Of a DNA stretch of 64,000 nucleotides, positions 43,152-51,822 are shown piece after piece (the stretch's first letter is position 1; each line of letters starts with the position of its first letter). Made by a program: the position numbers and the translations under genes. Source of the DNA: Streptomyces dysideae (GTDB taxonomy: Bacteria; Actinomycetota; Actinomycetes; Streptomycetales; Streptomycetaceae); contig NZ_KQ949076.1 in the NCBI RefSeq assembly GCF_001514305.1, positions 87,917 to 151,916 of the forward strand, in the 5' to 3' direction. The notes beneath the pieces are model-generated. The model had not been told where the DNA came from, did no database searches, and worked only from the letters and a program-made list of their open reading frames with translations.

Positions 43152-43808
43152 CTACTTCTCCGGGCACTCCTTCCACGCCATGTGGTACACCGTGCTGATG
43201 TCCCCGTCCGTCGAGTCCATGGCCATGAAGCTGACCTTGTCGGGGTTCACGGAGCCGGCGCTGACGCGGAGTTCGGTGTTGATGTTGAAGTTGCGCTGTA
43301 CTCCGCAGGGCGCCCAGACCAGCTGGGCCCACTCGGTGGAGTCGGTGGCCTGCCAGTTGTCGTTGAGGGGGCCGGTGAAGGGGTGACTCCTGGACGCCGT
43401 GTTCGGGGAGCCCTGGAAGTAGTACGAGGCTCTCTGCATGCCGCTCGCGCCGGCCTGGAGTGCGGCGAAGCCCCGGTAGTCGACGCTGGCGATGGCGTAC
43501 GTGAAGCCCTGCGGGACGTGGACGATCAGGTTGAGCTGGCAGTTCTTGCGGAACGCCGTGGAGTTGGAGTCGCCGCCCGCCTGGGCGAGGTAGTCGCTGT
43601 AGGTGACGGTGAACGCCGTGTTGTCCTCGGAGACGGCTACGGCGGTCGTGCCCTGCGGGCAGCCGGAGCCGTTCACCGTGGCGACCTTGATGACGATCTT
43701 GTCCGGGGGCGGGTTGTCGAACGAGGAGGAGGGGGCGGCCTGTGCGGGCAGTGCGGTGGTGGTGAGGAGCGCGGCGATCGCGCTGCTCAGGAGGAATCCG
43801 CCGGACAT
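43152..43808 (-). CDS. Secreted DUF4360 protein
   Basis: The 218-residue protein has a Sec signal (MSGGFLLSSAIAALLTTTAL, cleavage after PAQA near residue 25). Its domain has VNGSGCPQGTTAVAVSEDN, FTVTYSDYLAQAGG, RKNCQLNLIVHVPQGFTYAI and CGVQRNFNINTELRVS, which is characteristic of DUF4360. Four cysteines probably form disulfides. The role of DUF4360 is unknown; members are found in actinomycetes and fungi. AGGAG precedes the ATG. Confidence 0.85.
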   Translation of the reverse strand: MSGGFLLSSAIAALLTTTALPAQAAPSSSFDNPPPDKIVIKVATVNGSGCPQGTTAVAVSEDNTAFTVTYSDYLAQAGGDSNSTAFRKNCQLNLIVHVPQGFTYAIASVDYRGFAALQAGASGMQRASYYFQGSPNTASRSHPFTGPLNDNWQATDSTEWAQLVWAPCGVQRNFNINTELRVSAGSVNPDKVSFMAMDSTDGDISTVYHMAWKECPEK

Positions 43809-43850
43809 GGCTCTCCTAAAGGTTGGGGGGTGGCTGCGCTCCCGGCCCTC

Positions 43851-43884
43851 GTGGTTCAACTGAACTGTGGTTCAACTTTGAAGA
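43851..43884. promoter_or_regulatory. Repeated GTGGTTCAACT elements before the DUF4360 gene
   Basis: GTGGTTCAACT occurs at 43851-43861 and 43867-43877, 16 bp apart, and GTTCA-AC-TGAAC forms an inverted repeat overlapping the first copy. They lie 45-75 bp before the start, where an activator or repressor would bind. Confidence 0.4.
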
Positions 43885-44006
43885 ACCAATGGGGATCCCG
43901 TGAAGACCGGGGGCGATCGCATCGTAGGGAGCCGCACGGGACACGGTCAGGGCGAACTCCGGCCATTCACATCCGCGTGATTCACAGGGTTACGGGGGTT
44001 ACGGAG

Positions 44007-44545
44007 TTACAGGGCTACGGAGACCGCCGGCCTCGCTTCCGCTTCCGCCGTCTGTTCCTTCCGGTACGCCCGGATCGAGTAGCCGAGTGCCGCTGCCCAC
44101 AGCGCGTACAAGGCGACGTAGACCGTCGTGGCGAGGCCGCCGGACACGCCGAGCCAGTCGCTGTTCAGCAGCGTGCGGACGTTGGTCACGAGGATCACGC
44201 CGCCCACCACCGAGCCCAGGACCCGCGGCGGCAGGATGCGGACCAGCCAGGCGGCGATCGGGGCGGCGACCAGGCCGTCGGCCAGGAAGGCGGCCACCCA
44301 CAGCCAGGCGATGCCCTGCGAGCCGAGTGAGAGGAGGAAGCCGAGGCTGGCGGCGATGGCGACCAGGAACTCGCTGGTGTCGATCGAGCCGATCACCTTG
44401 CGTGGCTCCATCCGGCCCGAGGCGAGGAGCGCGGGCGTGCCGACCGGGCCCCAGCCGCCTCCGCCGGTCGCGTCGTGCGCATGCGGTCGGTGTCCCGTCT
44501 TACCCAGGTTTCCTGCCGGGCTGGTAGGGATGGCCGGGACGGGAC
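44007..44545 (-). pseudogene. 3' half of a TauE/SafE-type transporter gene
   Basis: An open frame from an ATG at 44411 encodes 134 residues with three to four membrane helices. The same frame continues upstream without a start as HDATGGGGWGPVGTPALLAS, a well-known internal motif of TauE/SafE anion exporters, and is then closed by a TAG near 44545. The N-terminal half (roughly 130-170 residues) is missing. An annotation as a short intact gene from the internal ATG would be misleading. Confidence 0.7.
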
Positions 44546-44599
44546 GCTAGGGCATCAAACTGAGGGCAAGCTGAGAGTCGCCGTCGGAGACCGTGATCG

Positions 44600-44635
44600 C
44601 CGCCGCGCCGACTGTCGACCAGACCGGCGCGGCGG
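44600..44635 (-). terminator. Terminator hairpin after the arabinofuranosidase gene
   Basis: CCGCCGCGCCG (44600-44610) pairs with CGGCGCGGCGG (44625-44635), immediately after the end of the CUT1 operon. Confidence 0.6.
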
Positions 44636-44657
44636 AGGTCGCCGACGATGCCAGGCG

Positions 44658-46172
44658 TCAGCTCAGCCGGATCATGTTCCAGGACAGCGGTTCCAGTACG
44701 GCGGTGAGGTTCCCGTCCTGCAGCGTGGTGCCCTCGATCTGGTGCGGGGCGACCCGCTCGGGGTCGTCGAGGGTGTTCCGGGCGTCCGGGTCGGCGTCCG
44801 CGAGCGCGCTGTGCTCGACGACCGAGGTCAAGTCAAGCCCGTTCAGGGCGACTTCGAGGGGCAGGGCGTCTGTCTGGCTGCGGTTCACCGCGAAGACGGT
44901 GACCGTACCGTCCTCGGCGCGTACCGCCGTGGCGTGCAGCAGGTCCGCCTCGCCGTACTTCTTCGTCTCGTACGTCGGTGAGTCGACCCGTACGTCCAGG
45001 ACCTCGCCGCGGCCGTACTTCGAGGCCTGTGCGAAGGGGAAGAAGGTCGTCTGGCGCCAGGCCGGGCCGCCCGGCTCCGTCATGATCGGGGCGATGACGT
45101 TCACCAGCTGGGCGAGGCAGGCGACGGTGACGCGGTCTGCGTGCCGGAGCAGGGCGATGAGGAGCGAGCCGAAGACGACCGAGTCCAGGACGCTGTAGTT
45201 GTCCTCGAGGAGGCGGGGGGCCTCCGGCCAGTCGTCCTGCTCGAACGTCTTCGCCTGCGCCTCCCAGCGGGAGAGGTACCAGACGTTCCACTCGTCGAAG
45301 GAGAGGTTGATCTTCTTCTTCGACTTGACGCGGGCGCCGACGTGGTCGCAGGTGGCGACTACGTTCTCGATGAACGACTCCATGTCGACCGCCGAGGCCA
45401 GGAAGGAGTCGACGTCGCCGTCGTGCGGCTCGTAGTAGGCGTGCAGGGAGATGTAGTCGACCAGGTCGTACGTCTCCTGGAGGACCGTCGCCTCCCACTC
45501 GGCGAAGGTGGGCATGCTCTGGCCGGAGGAGCCGCAGGCGACCAGTTCGATGCCGGGGTCCTGCTGGCGCATCGCTCGGGCGGTCTCGGCGGCGATACGG
45601 CCGTATTCCTCCGCCGTCTTGTGGCCGGTCTGCCAGGGGCCGTCCATCTCGTTGCCGAGGCACCAGAGGCGGATGCCGAAGGGGTCCTTGTCGCCGTGTG
45701 AGATGCGCTGCCCGGAGAGGGCCGTTCCTGAGGGGTGGTTGGCGTATTCCTGGAGCTCCAGGGCCTCTGCCACGCCGCGGGTTCCGAGGTTGATGGCCAT
45801 CATGGGTTCGGCCTGGGGGCCGACCTTCTTCAGGAACGCGATGTACTCGGAGAGGCCGAAACGGTTGGACTCCGTCGAGTGCCAGGCCAGGTCGAGGCGC
45901 TTCGGGCGGTCTTCGGCGGGGCCGACCGAGTCCTCCCACTTGTAGCCCGAGACGAAGTTGCCGCCGGGGTAGCGGAGGGCTGTGACGCCGAGTTCGCGGA
46001 CGAGGTCCAGGACGTCCGTGCGGAGGCCTTCGGCGTCGGCCGTGGGGTGGTCGGGTTCGAAGATGCCGGTGTATACGCAGCGGCCGAGGTGTTCTACGAA
46101 GGAGCCGAAGAGGCGGGGGTTTACTTCGCCGACCTTGAAGGCGGGGTCGAGGGTGAAGCGGGCGGTGTGCAT
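44658..46172 (-). CDS. abfA: GH51 alpha-L-arabinofuranosidase
   Basis: The 504-residue protein has no signal peptide, so it acts in the cytoplasm. GH51 marks are FGSFVEHLGRCVYTGIFEP, RYPGGNFVSGYKWEDSVG, WCLGNEMDGPWQ with the acid/base Glu, and SFDEWNVWY with the nucleophile Glu. It releases L-arabinose from arabino-oligosaccharides with retention. It is the last gene of an operon after the CUT1 importer genes, so the natural reading is that oligomers made outside by the GH43 enzymes are imported and cut here. Start at 46172 gives MHTARFTLDP, the usual family N-terminus. Confidence 0.93.
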   Translation of the reverse strand: MHTARFTLDPAFKVGEVNPRLFGSFVEHLGRCVYTGIFEPDHPTADAEGLRTDVLDLVRELGVTALRYPGGNFVSGYKWEDSVGPAEDRPKRLDLAWHSTESNRFGLSEYIAFLKKVGPQAEPMMAINLGTRGVAEALELQEYANHPSGTALSGQRISHGDKDPFGIRLWCLGNEMDGPWQTGHKTAEEYGRIAAETARAMRQQDPGIELVACGSSGQSMPTFAEWEATVLQETYDLVDYISLHAYYEPHDGDVDSFLASAVDMESFIENVVATCDHVGARVKSKKKINLSFDEWNVWYLSRWEAQAKTFEQDDWPEAPRLLEDNYSVLDSVVFGSLLIALLRHADRVTVACLAQLVNVIAPIMTEPGGPAWRQTTFFPFAQASKYGRGEVLDVRVDSPTYETKKYGEADLLHATAVRAEDGTVTVFAVNRSQTDALPLEVALNGLDLTSVVEHSALADADPDARNTLDDPERVAPHQIEGTTLQDGNLTAVLEPLSWNMIRLS

Positions 46173-46237
46173 GCGTGCGTGTGCCTTCCGGGGTGGGTGG
46201 TTCCTGGTTCGTTGGCGGGTGGTTCTTCTCAAGGGAC

Positions 46238-47101
46238 TTACTGTCCGGCCAGACCGGTGTGGGCCACGCCCCGCACGATCTGGCTCTGGAAGAAGACGAA
46301 CACGGCGATCAGCGGGAGGCCCGCGATGATGCCGCCGGCCATGAGCTGGGGCCAGACGATGCCGAAGGAGTTCTGCACGGTGGCGATGCCGTTCGGCATG
46401 GTCATCAGGTCGGGGTTGTTGGTCACCATGAACGGCCACAGGAAGTTGTTCCAGGAGGCGATGAAGGTGAAGATGCCGACCGCCGAGAGGGAGGGCTTGG
46501 AGAGGGGGATGACGATCGTGAAGAAGATGCGCCAGCGGCCGGCGCCGTCGATGAACGCCGCCTCCTCCAGTTCGCGGGGCAGTGACTGGAAGAACTTGTA
46601 GAGGATGTAGACCATCGCCGCCGGCGCGCACTGCGGCAGGATCATCCCCCAGTACGTGTCGACCATGCCGAGCGACTGGACCGTGGTGAACAGGGGCACG
46701 CCGAGGATCGCCGGCGAGAACATCAGGCCCGCCATCGTCAGCGCCATCAGGGCGGACTTGCCGCGGAACTCGGTGCGGGCGAAGCCGTATCCGGCGAGCG
46801 AGGCGACCAGCAGCACGATGAACGTGACGCAGACGGACACGACGAGGGAGTTCACGAACCAGTTGGGGATGTTGCCGGCCTCGAGGACGCCCTTCCAGGA
46901 CTCCAGGGTGAAGTCCTCGGGGATCCAGTGCGGCGGGGCGACCGACTCGGTGGGGGTCTTGAGGGACGTCGACAGGGCCCAGAGCAGGGGGGCCACCCAG
47001 ACCGCGGAGAGGGCGAGGGCGACCAGGGTCAGGGCGATCTGTCCGGGCGTCCAGGTGCTGCGGGGCTTGTGCATGACGGGAGTCGGAGTCGGCACTGTCA
47101 T
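46238..47101 (-). CDS. CUT1 sugar ABC permease, MalG-like
   Basis: The 287-residue permease has six membrane helices and the EAA loop as LEEAAFIDGAGRWRIFFTIVIP, typical of MalG-type subunits. SLKTPTESVAPPHWIPEDFT between helices one and two is also usual. The ATG overlaps the stop of the partner permease. With the binding protein and the GH51 enzyme it most likely takes up arabino-oligosaccharides (AraQ-like); that substrate is inferred from context. Confidence 0.88.
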   Translation of the reverse strand: MTVPTPTPVMHKPRSTWTPGQIALTLVALALSAVWVAPLLWALSTSLKTPTESVAPPHWIPEDFTLESWKGVLEAGNIPNWFVNSLVVSVCVTFIVLLVASLAGYGFARTEFRGKSALMALTMAGLMFSPAILGVPLFTTVQSLGMVDTYWGMILPQCAPAAMVYILYKFFQSLPRELEEAAFIDGAGRWRIFFTIVIPLSKPSLSAVGIFTFIASWNNFLWPFMVTNNPDLMTMPNGIATVQNSFGIVWPQLMAGGIIAGLPLIAVFVFFQSQIVRGVAHTGLAGQ

Positions 47102-48051
47102 CGGAGGGTTCCCTCCTCGCGCTTGCGCAGCAGCCACATCCGTCCGAGTGCGACGGCCGCGATGATCAGGAACAGGATGAAGGAGATCGCGGAGGCGTAG
47201 CCCACGCGGTAGCTGGTGAAGCCCTGTTCGAGGGTGTACTGGACGAAGGTGCGGGTCGATTCCTCGGGGCCGGGTCCGAACTGGTACATGACGACGGCCT
47301 GGTCGAAGACCTGGAGCGAGGCGAGGATCTGCAGCGCGAGGACCAGGCCGGTGATGTTGCGCAGGTTCGGCACGGTGATGTGGAGCATGCGCTGGAAGGC
47401 GTTGGCGCCGTCCAGTTCGGCCGCCTCGTAGAGGTGGTGGGGGATGGCCTGGAGGGCCGCCAGATACAACAGGAACGAGAAGCCGACCGTCCACCAGAGG
47501 GTCGCGATGACGACGGCGAGCATGGCCGTGGACTTCTGGGTGAGCCAGGGGGTGTCGGTGCCCAGGACGTGGTTGACCATGCCGTTGGTGGGTTGGAAGA
47601 GCCACCACCAGAGGTTGGCTATGACGGCCGACGGCAGCAGGAAGGGCATGAAGAAGCAGAGCCGCCACAGCCACTTGAAGTGGACGGTGTGGTGGGCGAT
47701 CAGCGCCATCAGCAGCGCGGCCACGACGATCATCGGGACGACGTAGAAGGTGAACTGGACGCTGTGCCACAGCGAGTTCCACACCAGGTCGTCCTTGAGG
47801 GCCTCGCGGTAGTTGTCGAGGCCGATGAAGCCGGTGTGTTCGCCGGAGATGTTGGCGTCGGTGAAGCTGAGGTAGAGGCCGCGGACGACCGGCACGATGA
47901 CGAACAGGCCGTAGAGGACGAAGAACGGGGCTACGAACCAGCCGCCGTGCTGGAAGCGGCGGCCCCAGCGCAGGCGGGCGGAGTCGGCCTCGGTGGCCGT
48001 GCGGGGGCGCAGGGTGGTGGCGGTCGCGAGGGTGGTCGTGGTGCTGCTCAT
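47098..48051 (-). CDS. CUT1 sugar ABC permease, MalF-like
   Basis: The 317-residue permease has a Thr-rich cytoplasmic N-terminus, six helices and the EAA loop as LYEAAELDGANAFQRMLHITVP. It is the AraP/MalF-type partner. Both ends overlap neighbours by ATGA, so binding protein, two permeases and downstream hydrolase form one transcript. No ATPase gene is present, as is common in Streptomyces, where the shared MsiK ATPase drives CUT1 importers. Confidence 0.88.
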   Translation of the reverse strand: MSSTTTTLATATTLRPRTATEADSARLRWGRRFQHGGWFVAPFFVLYGLFVIVPVVRGLYLSFTDANISGEHTGFIGLDNYREALKDDLVWNSLWHSVQFTFYVVPMIVVAALLMALIAHHTVHFKWLWRLCFFMPFLLPSAVIANLWWWLFQPTNGMVNHVLGTDTPWLTQKSTAMLAVVIATLWWTVGFSFLLYLAALQAIPHHLYEAAELDGANAFQRMLHITVPNLRNITGLVLALQILASLQVFDQAVVMYQFGPGPEESTRTFVQYTLEQGFTSYRVGYASAISFILFLIIAAVALGRMWLLRKREEGTLR

Positions 48052-49406
48052 GCGTCTGCTCCCGCCTGCTCCTGGGCGGCCGTTCTGCCGTCCATCGGGT
48101 TCTTCGCCGCGAGCAGCTGGGCCAGGGCGGACCTCATGCGGCGGGCCGCGGCGTCCGGTTTCGCCGAGCCGAGGTTGGCGGCGGCGATGATCGGGCCGAC
48201 GCGGTGGGCGAGGACGCCGGTGGAGCCGGCGAACCAGACGCGGGGTTCGGTGGCCGGATGGTCCATGGCGGGCCTGGAGTACTCGTTCTGCGGGGCGAGT
48301 TCGAGGTAGGCCTTGTCCTGGAAGGTGGGGAGGTAGGCGGGGACGTGACCGCCGCCCGCCCAGGCGGTGGCGTTCTTGACCATGTAGGCGGCCAGCAGGT
48401 GGGCGCCCTCGTTGGCGGCGCCGCCGCGGTCGGACTGGTGGGGCAGCACGAAGGAGTGCGACTCGGCGTGCGTGGCCGGGGTGCCGAAGACGGGCGGCAG
48501 CGGCTGGGCGCCGTAGTCGATCTTCTCGCCGTTGAAGTACGGCACCGACCAGTTGCCCTCCCAGGTGAAGGGCGATCCGGCGATGAAGGCCTCGCCGTCG
48601 GCCTCGCCGACGTTCACATAGCCGTCGGTGACGTGCTTGCGGAGGAACTCCAGGACCTGGGTGGCCTTGTCGGTGTCGAAGGTGACCTCGGTGCGGTCGT
48701 CGTTGAAGTAGGTGCCGCCGAGCTGCTGGTAGAAGGAGAGGAAGAACCACCAGGAGAAGTTCTCGTCGTGGGCGTGCAGGCCGAGGGTCTGTAAGCCCTT
48801 CTTCAGCTGTCCCTTGGCCGCCTTGAGGATCTCGAACCACTCGTCGGGGGAGGTGGCGGACGGCAGCCGGCCGTCGGTGTCCAGCAGGCCCGCCTTCTCG
48901 CAGACGTCCCTGCGGTAGAAGTTCAGCTGGACGTGGATGTCCAGGGGCAGCGCGTACAGCTTGCCGTCGACGAGGCCGCGCTGCCAGAGGACGGGGTTGA
49001 AGTCGGCTTCCTTGACGCCGTACTTGGCGAGCAGGTCCATGTCCCAGGCGTCGAGGAGCCGGCCGGGTGCGAAGCCCGGGATGCGGCCCTGGTGCATGAC
49101 CGCGAGGTCGGGGGCGCGGTTGCCTGCCGCGGCCATGGCGAGCTTGGTGTAGTAGGGGCCGCCCCAGGTGAGTGTGGACGCCTTGACGGCGACGTCCGGG
49201 TTGGCCTTGCGGAAGGCGTCGACCATGGTGACCTGGTTGGCGCCGTCGCCGCCGCTGAAGAGGTTCCAGTACCGCACCCGGGTGCGGGCGCCGGAGGTGA
49301 GTGCGTCGGCGCCGGTGCCGAGTGCGGCGAAGCCGAAGGTGGCCGCGATGCCCAGGCCGCCGGCGGTGGCCAGAAGTTGCCTGCGATTGAGGCCAGGTCG
49401 TCCCAT
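48048..49406 (-). CDS. CUT1 extracellular sugar-binding protein
   Basis: The 452-residue protein begins MGRPGLNRRQLLATAGGLGI, a Tat-like signal without a lipobox cysteine, so it may be released or only loosely held. The mature part is a type-1 solute-binding protein: VRYWNLFSGGDGANQVTMVD, PDLAVMHQGRIPGFA, YALPLDIHVQLNFYRRDVC and GEAFIAGSPFTWEGNW. The pattern fits oligosaccharide-binding proteins of the AraN class. The promoter region holds tandem GTTCGAAAT-type sites and a GAAGCGCTTC palindrome, implying dual control. Confidence 0.87.
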   Translation of the reverse strand: MGRPGLNRRQLLATAGGLGIAATFGFAALGTGADALTSGARTRVRYWNLFSGGDGANQVTMVDAFRKANPDVAVKASTLTWGGPYYTKLAMAAAGNRAPDLAVMHQGRIPGFAPGRLLDAWDMDLLAKYGVKEADFNPVLWQRGLVDGKLYALPLDIHVQLNFYRRDVCEKAGLLDTDGRLPSATSPDEWFEILKAAKGQLKKGLQTLGLHAHDENFSWWFFLSFYQQLGGTYFNDDRTEVTFDTDKATQVLEFLRKHVTDGYVNVGEADGEAFIAGSPFTWEGNWSVPYFNGEKIDYGAQPLPPVFGTPATHAESHSFVLPHQSDRGGAANEGAHLLAAYMVKNATAWAGGGHVPAYLPTFQDKAYLELAPQNEYSRPAMDHPATEPRVWFAGSTGVLAHRVGPIIAAANLGSAKPDAAARRMRSALAQLLAAKNPMDGRTAAQEQAGADA

Positions 49407-49462
49407 GCCCTGCCCTAACTGTGCGAGTACGAGTGCGAGTGCGTACGTTGCATGCGTGGCGC

Positions 49463-49529
49463 GTTCGAGATATCGAATTATGCTCGTAACTTCGAACGGG
49501 ACCGTAAAGTTGAAGCGCTTCCGCGTCAA
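49463..49529 (-). promoter_or_regulatory. Arabino-oligosaccharide operon promoter with tandem operators and a LacI-type palindrome
   Basis: On the minus strand TTGACG (49524-49529) and TACGGT (49501-49506) are 17 bp apart. GAAGCGCTTC (49512-49521), a perfect LacI-family palindrome, sits in the spacer. Downstream are GTTCGAGATATCGAAT (49463-49478) and GCTCGTAACTTCGAAC (49483-49498), each 13 of 16 to GTTCGAAATTTCGAAC and 20 bp apart. Confidence 0.7.
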
Positions 49530-49661
49530 TGGTTCATGCACGGGTTTCGGACAGCGCCGGTCGTTCCCCGTTGAACAACGGTCGCCGGATCGCATGACGT
49601 GGGCACGCCGCGCCGCGTAGTCTCGAACGGCCTGCTGTGCGGCGGCGAGAGAGGGAGAGCG

Positions 49662-50264
49662 ATGGACTTCGCGGGCGCGCGGATCAGAGCGGCCCGGATC
49701 GCCGCGGCACTGCGGCGCTCGCACGCCGGGTCCGCGATGCGCGACCTGGCCACCGATCTCAGCGACGCCCTGCGGGCCAGACCCCAAGCCCCGGCGGACG
49801 TCCGGGAGTTGTGCCGGGCGCTGTGCGAGGAGATGGGCGCACGGCGGGGTGGGCGGCCCGTGGAGTTGCGGTTCGAGCGGTTCCCGGACGAGATCGAGGT
49901 CACCGGGCTGTGGCTGGAGTTCCAGGACTTCGACCTGGTCATCGTCGAGGAGCGGGCCGAGGCGGTGCAGCAACTGGTCATCCTGGGCCATGAGTTGTGG
50001 CATCTGCACGCCGGTCACGGCCATCACCACGTGGCCGGTACGGCGGCGGCGCACGCGCTGGCGAACGAGCCGGGCTGGCGGGACGCGCTGACGGTCGCCG
50101 CGCGCAACGGCTCGCGGGAGCGGGACGAGGCCGAGGCCGACGACTTCGGACACCGGCTGGCGGCGGCGTTCCGGCCGCTGCTGTCGGGGCGGGCCGTGGA
50201 GGCGCCGCTCGATCCTGTGCAGCGGTCGCTGGGCTATCGCCGACGCGGAGGCCCGACGCGATGA
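49662..50264 (+). CDS. ImmA/IrrE-like metallopeptidase, copy 1
   Basis: The 200-residue protein has the zinc motif HExxH as LGHELWHLHAGH (His110, Glu111, His114) and a later Glu-rich segment RERDEAEADDFGHRLA that could give the third ligand, as in ImmA/IrrE peptidases. These enzymes cleave XRE-type repressors in mobile elements and in the Deinococcus stress response. There is no XRE domain in the protein itself. The ATG has GAGGGAGAG upstream, and the stop overlaps the start of the membrane protein gene (ATGA). Confidence 0.8.
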   Translation: MDFAGARIRAARIAAALRRSHAGSAMRDLATDLSDALRARPQAPADVRELCRALCEEMGARRGGRPVELRFERFPDEIEVTGLWLEFQDFDLVIVEERAEAVQQLVILGHELWHLHAGHGHHHVAGTAAAHALANEPGWRDALTVAARNGSRERDEAEADDFGHRLAAAFRPLLSGRAVEAPLDPVQRSLGYRRRGGPTR

Positions 50265-51484
50265 CATGGCAACTGGCCCTGTCTCCCGTCGACTTCGTCC
50301 ACGAGTTCTACCCGTCGTTCTGGTGGATCCCGGCCGGGGTGCTGGCCGCCGCCCTGGCGATCAAGCTGCCCAGCATCATCCGGCTGTGGAAGGACCCGCT
50401 GCTGCGTGCGGTGGGCGGTCTGCTGCTGCTGGCGTGCGCGGTGTTCGTGTTCGTGGCGCCGTCGACGATCGCGTGGGTCAACCGGATCACGGGCGTGCCG
50501 AACATCTCGTCGCCGTGGGTGTACTCCCTGCTCACCGCGTTCTGCGGCTCCTGTCTGCTGCTGATCATCACCTGGCGCAACGGTCTGTCCGACCGCTCGG
50601 CCCGCACCCGTCGCGCCATGCGGTGGGTCGTCGCCGTGTACTCCTCCGTGATCGTCGCGCTCTGGGTGCTGTTCGGCCTCGCCGACGTGCCCGTGGAGCG
50701 GCTGCGGGACCTGGACACGTACTACGCCAACACGCCGTACATGCGCGAGATGATCGTGCTCTATCTGGTCGCGCACATCGTGGCCGCGCTGATCACGAAC
50801 GGACTGATCTGGAACTGGGTCCGCACCGACGGGCTCGACGCGTGGCTGCGCTGGGGGCTGAAGTTCCTGGGCGTCGGCTACGCGCTGCAGCTGGGCTTCG
50901 ACGCCGCCAAGTTCACGGCCGTGGGGGCTCGTTGGACCGGCCGGGACCTGGACTGGCTGAGCACGGGCGTCGCGCCGCCGCTGGCCTGCCTGTCCGCTGT
51001 CCTGATCGCGATCGGCTTCATCCTCCCGCACGCCGGCCAGTACCTCCACGACCGCTGGCGGGTCCGGCTCGCGTACCGCGAACTGCGGCCCCTGTACGCG
51101 CTGATGAGGACCGTCAACGGCCGTGGCGTCCCGTTCCCGCTGCGCGCCACGCCTGAGCTGCGGCTGATCCGCCGGGAGACGTTCATCCGCGACGCGCTGC
51201 TGCCGCTGGCCCGCTTCATCGACGAGGAACGACGCGAACGCTCGTACGCCGCCGCGCTCGCCCTCGGTCACCCGCCGGCCCGCGCGAAGGCACTGGCCGC
51301 GGCGGCCGCGGTCCTGGACGCCGTGGACACCCGGAACCACACCCAGGAGGGCGAGACCACCGCAGGCCCCGACACCACGGACCTGCTCCGCGACATCGCC
51401 CCCGTCTCCCGCGCCCTGCGCCACACGGACGCCCTCCGGGCGATACGGGCCCGGACACCGGACGACCTTCCGGTCGCCAACTGA
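50261..51484 (+). CDS. MAB_1171c-type membrane protein, copy 1
   Basis: The 407-residue protein has seven or eight helices in the first 270 residues, followed by a soluble alpha-helical domain. The loop DLDTYYANTPYMREMIVLYL is shared almost exactly with the proteins at 53114 and 54274. Names such as MAB_1171c family putative transporter are in use, but I know of no demonstrated transport function. The cytoplasmic C-terminal domain contains TFIRDALLPLARFIDEERRE and a helical AAALALGHPPARAKALAAAA repeat. Coupling to a metallopeptidase suggests a regulated sensor or exporter. Confidence 0.75.
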   Translation: MTWQLALSPVDFVHEFYPSFWWIPAGVLAAALAIKLPSIIRLWKDPLLRAVGGLLLLACAVFVFVAPSTIAWVNRITGVPNISSPWVYSLLTAFCGSCLLLIITWRNGLSDRSARTRRAMRWVVAVYSSVIVALWVLFGLADVPVERLRDLDTYYANTPYMREMIVLYLVAHIVAALITNGLIWNWVRTDGLDAWLRWGLKFLGVGYALQLGFDAAKFTAVGARWTGRDLDWLSTGVAPPLACLSAVLIAIGFILPHAGQYLHDRWRVRLAYRELRPLYALMRTVNGRGVPFPLRATPELRLIRRETFIRDALLPLARFIDEERRERSYAAALALGHPPARAKALAAAAAVLDAVDTRNHTQEGETTAGPDTTDLLRDIAPVSRALRHTDALRAIRARTPDDLPVAN

Positions 51485-51626
51485 GCGTTTGCGGCGAGCT
51501 GTTGACGCCGAACGGAGCCGCGCGGTCCGCAGGGCTGCGCCACCACGGGGGAACGGGACGGCGACGCGGCCGACGTACGACCAGGCCCCGTATCCCGCCC
51601 GGCACCATCGGCCACGCACACCCGAG

Positions 51627-51664
51627 GCCCCGGACGCTGCTCCCCCACAGGCAGCGCCCGGGGC
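51627..51664. terminator. Hairpin in the 338-bp space after the first peptidase/membrane pair
   Basis: GCCCCGG and CGCTGC (51627-51640) pair with GCAGCG and CCGGGGC (51651-51664) with one bulge. The rest of 51485-51822 has no gene; GATACT near 51778 may be a -10 element of the next gene. Confidence 0.5.
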
Positions 51665-51822
51665 GTCGGCTTGCGATCCTTTCTTTTCGGGGGCCTGAAT
51701 GTCAACCATTCCTGCTGAACGCGGCAGCTATTGCTGCGTTTCCTGGTCGACCCCGTCTGGTCGCGGCCGGAAGGACCCGATACTCTCCCGTCAGCCCTCA
51801 GTCACGGATCAGGGAGAGCCCG

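Noticed and set aside
44007..44411. Intact 134-residue membrane protein
   Set aside because: Family similarity continues upstream of the ATG without a start codon, showing a truncated TauE/SafE gene.
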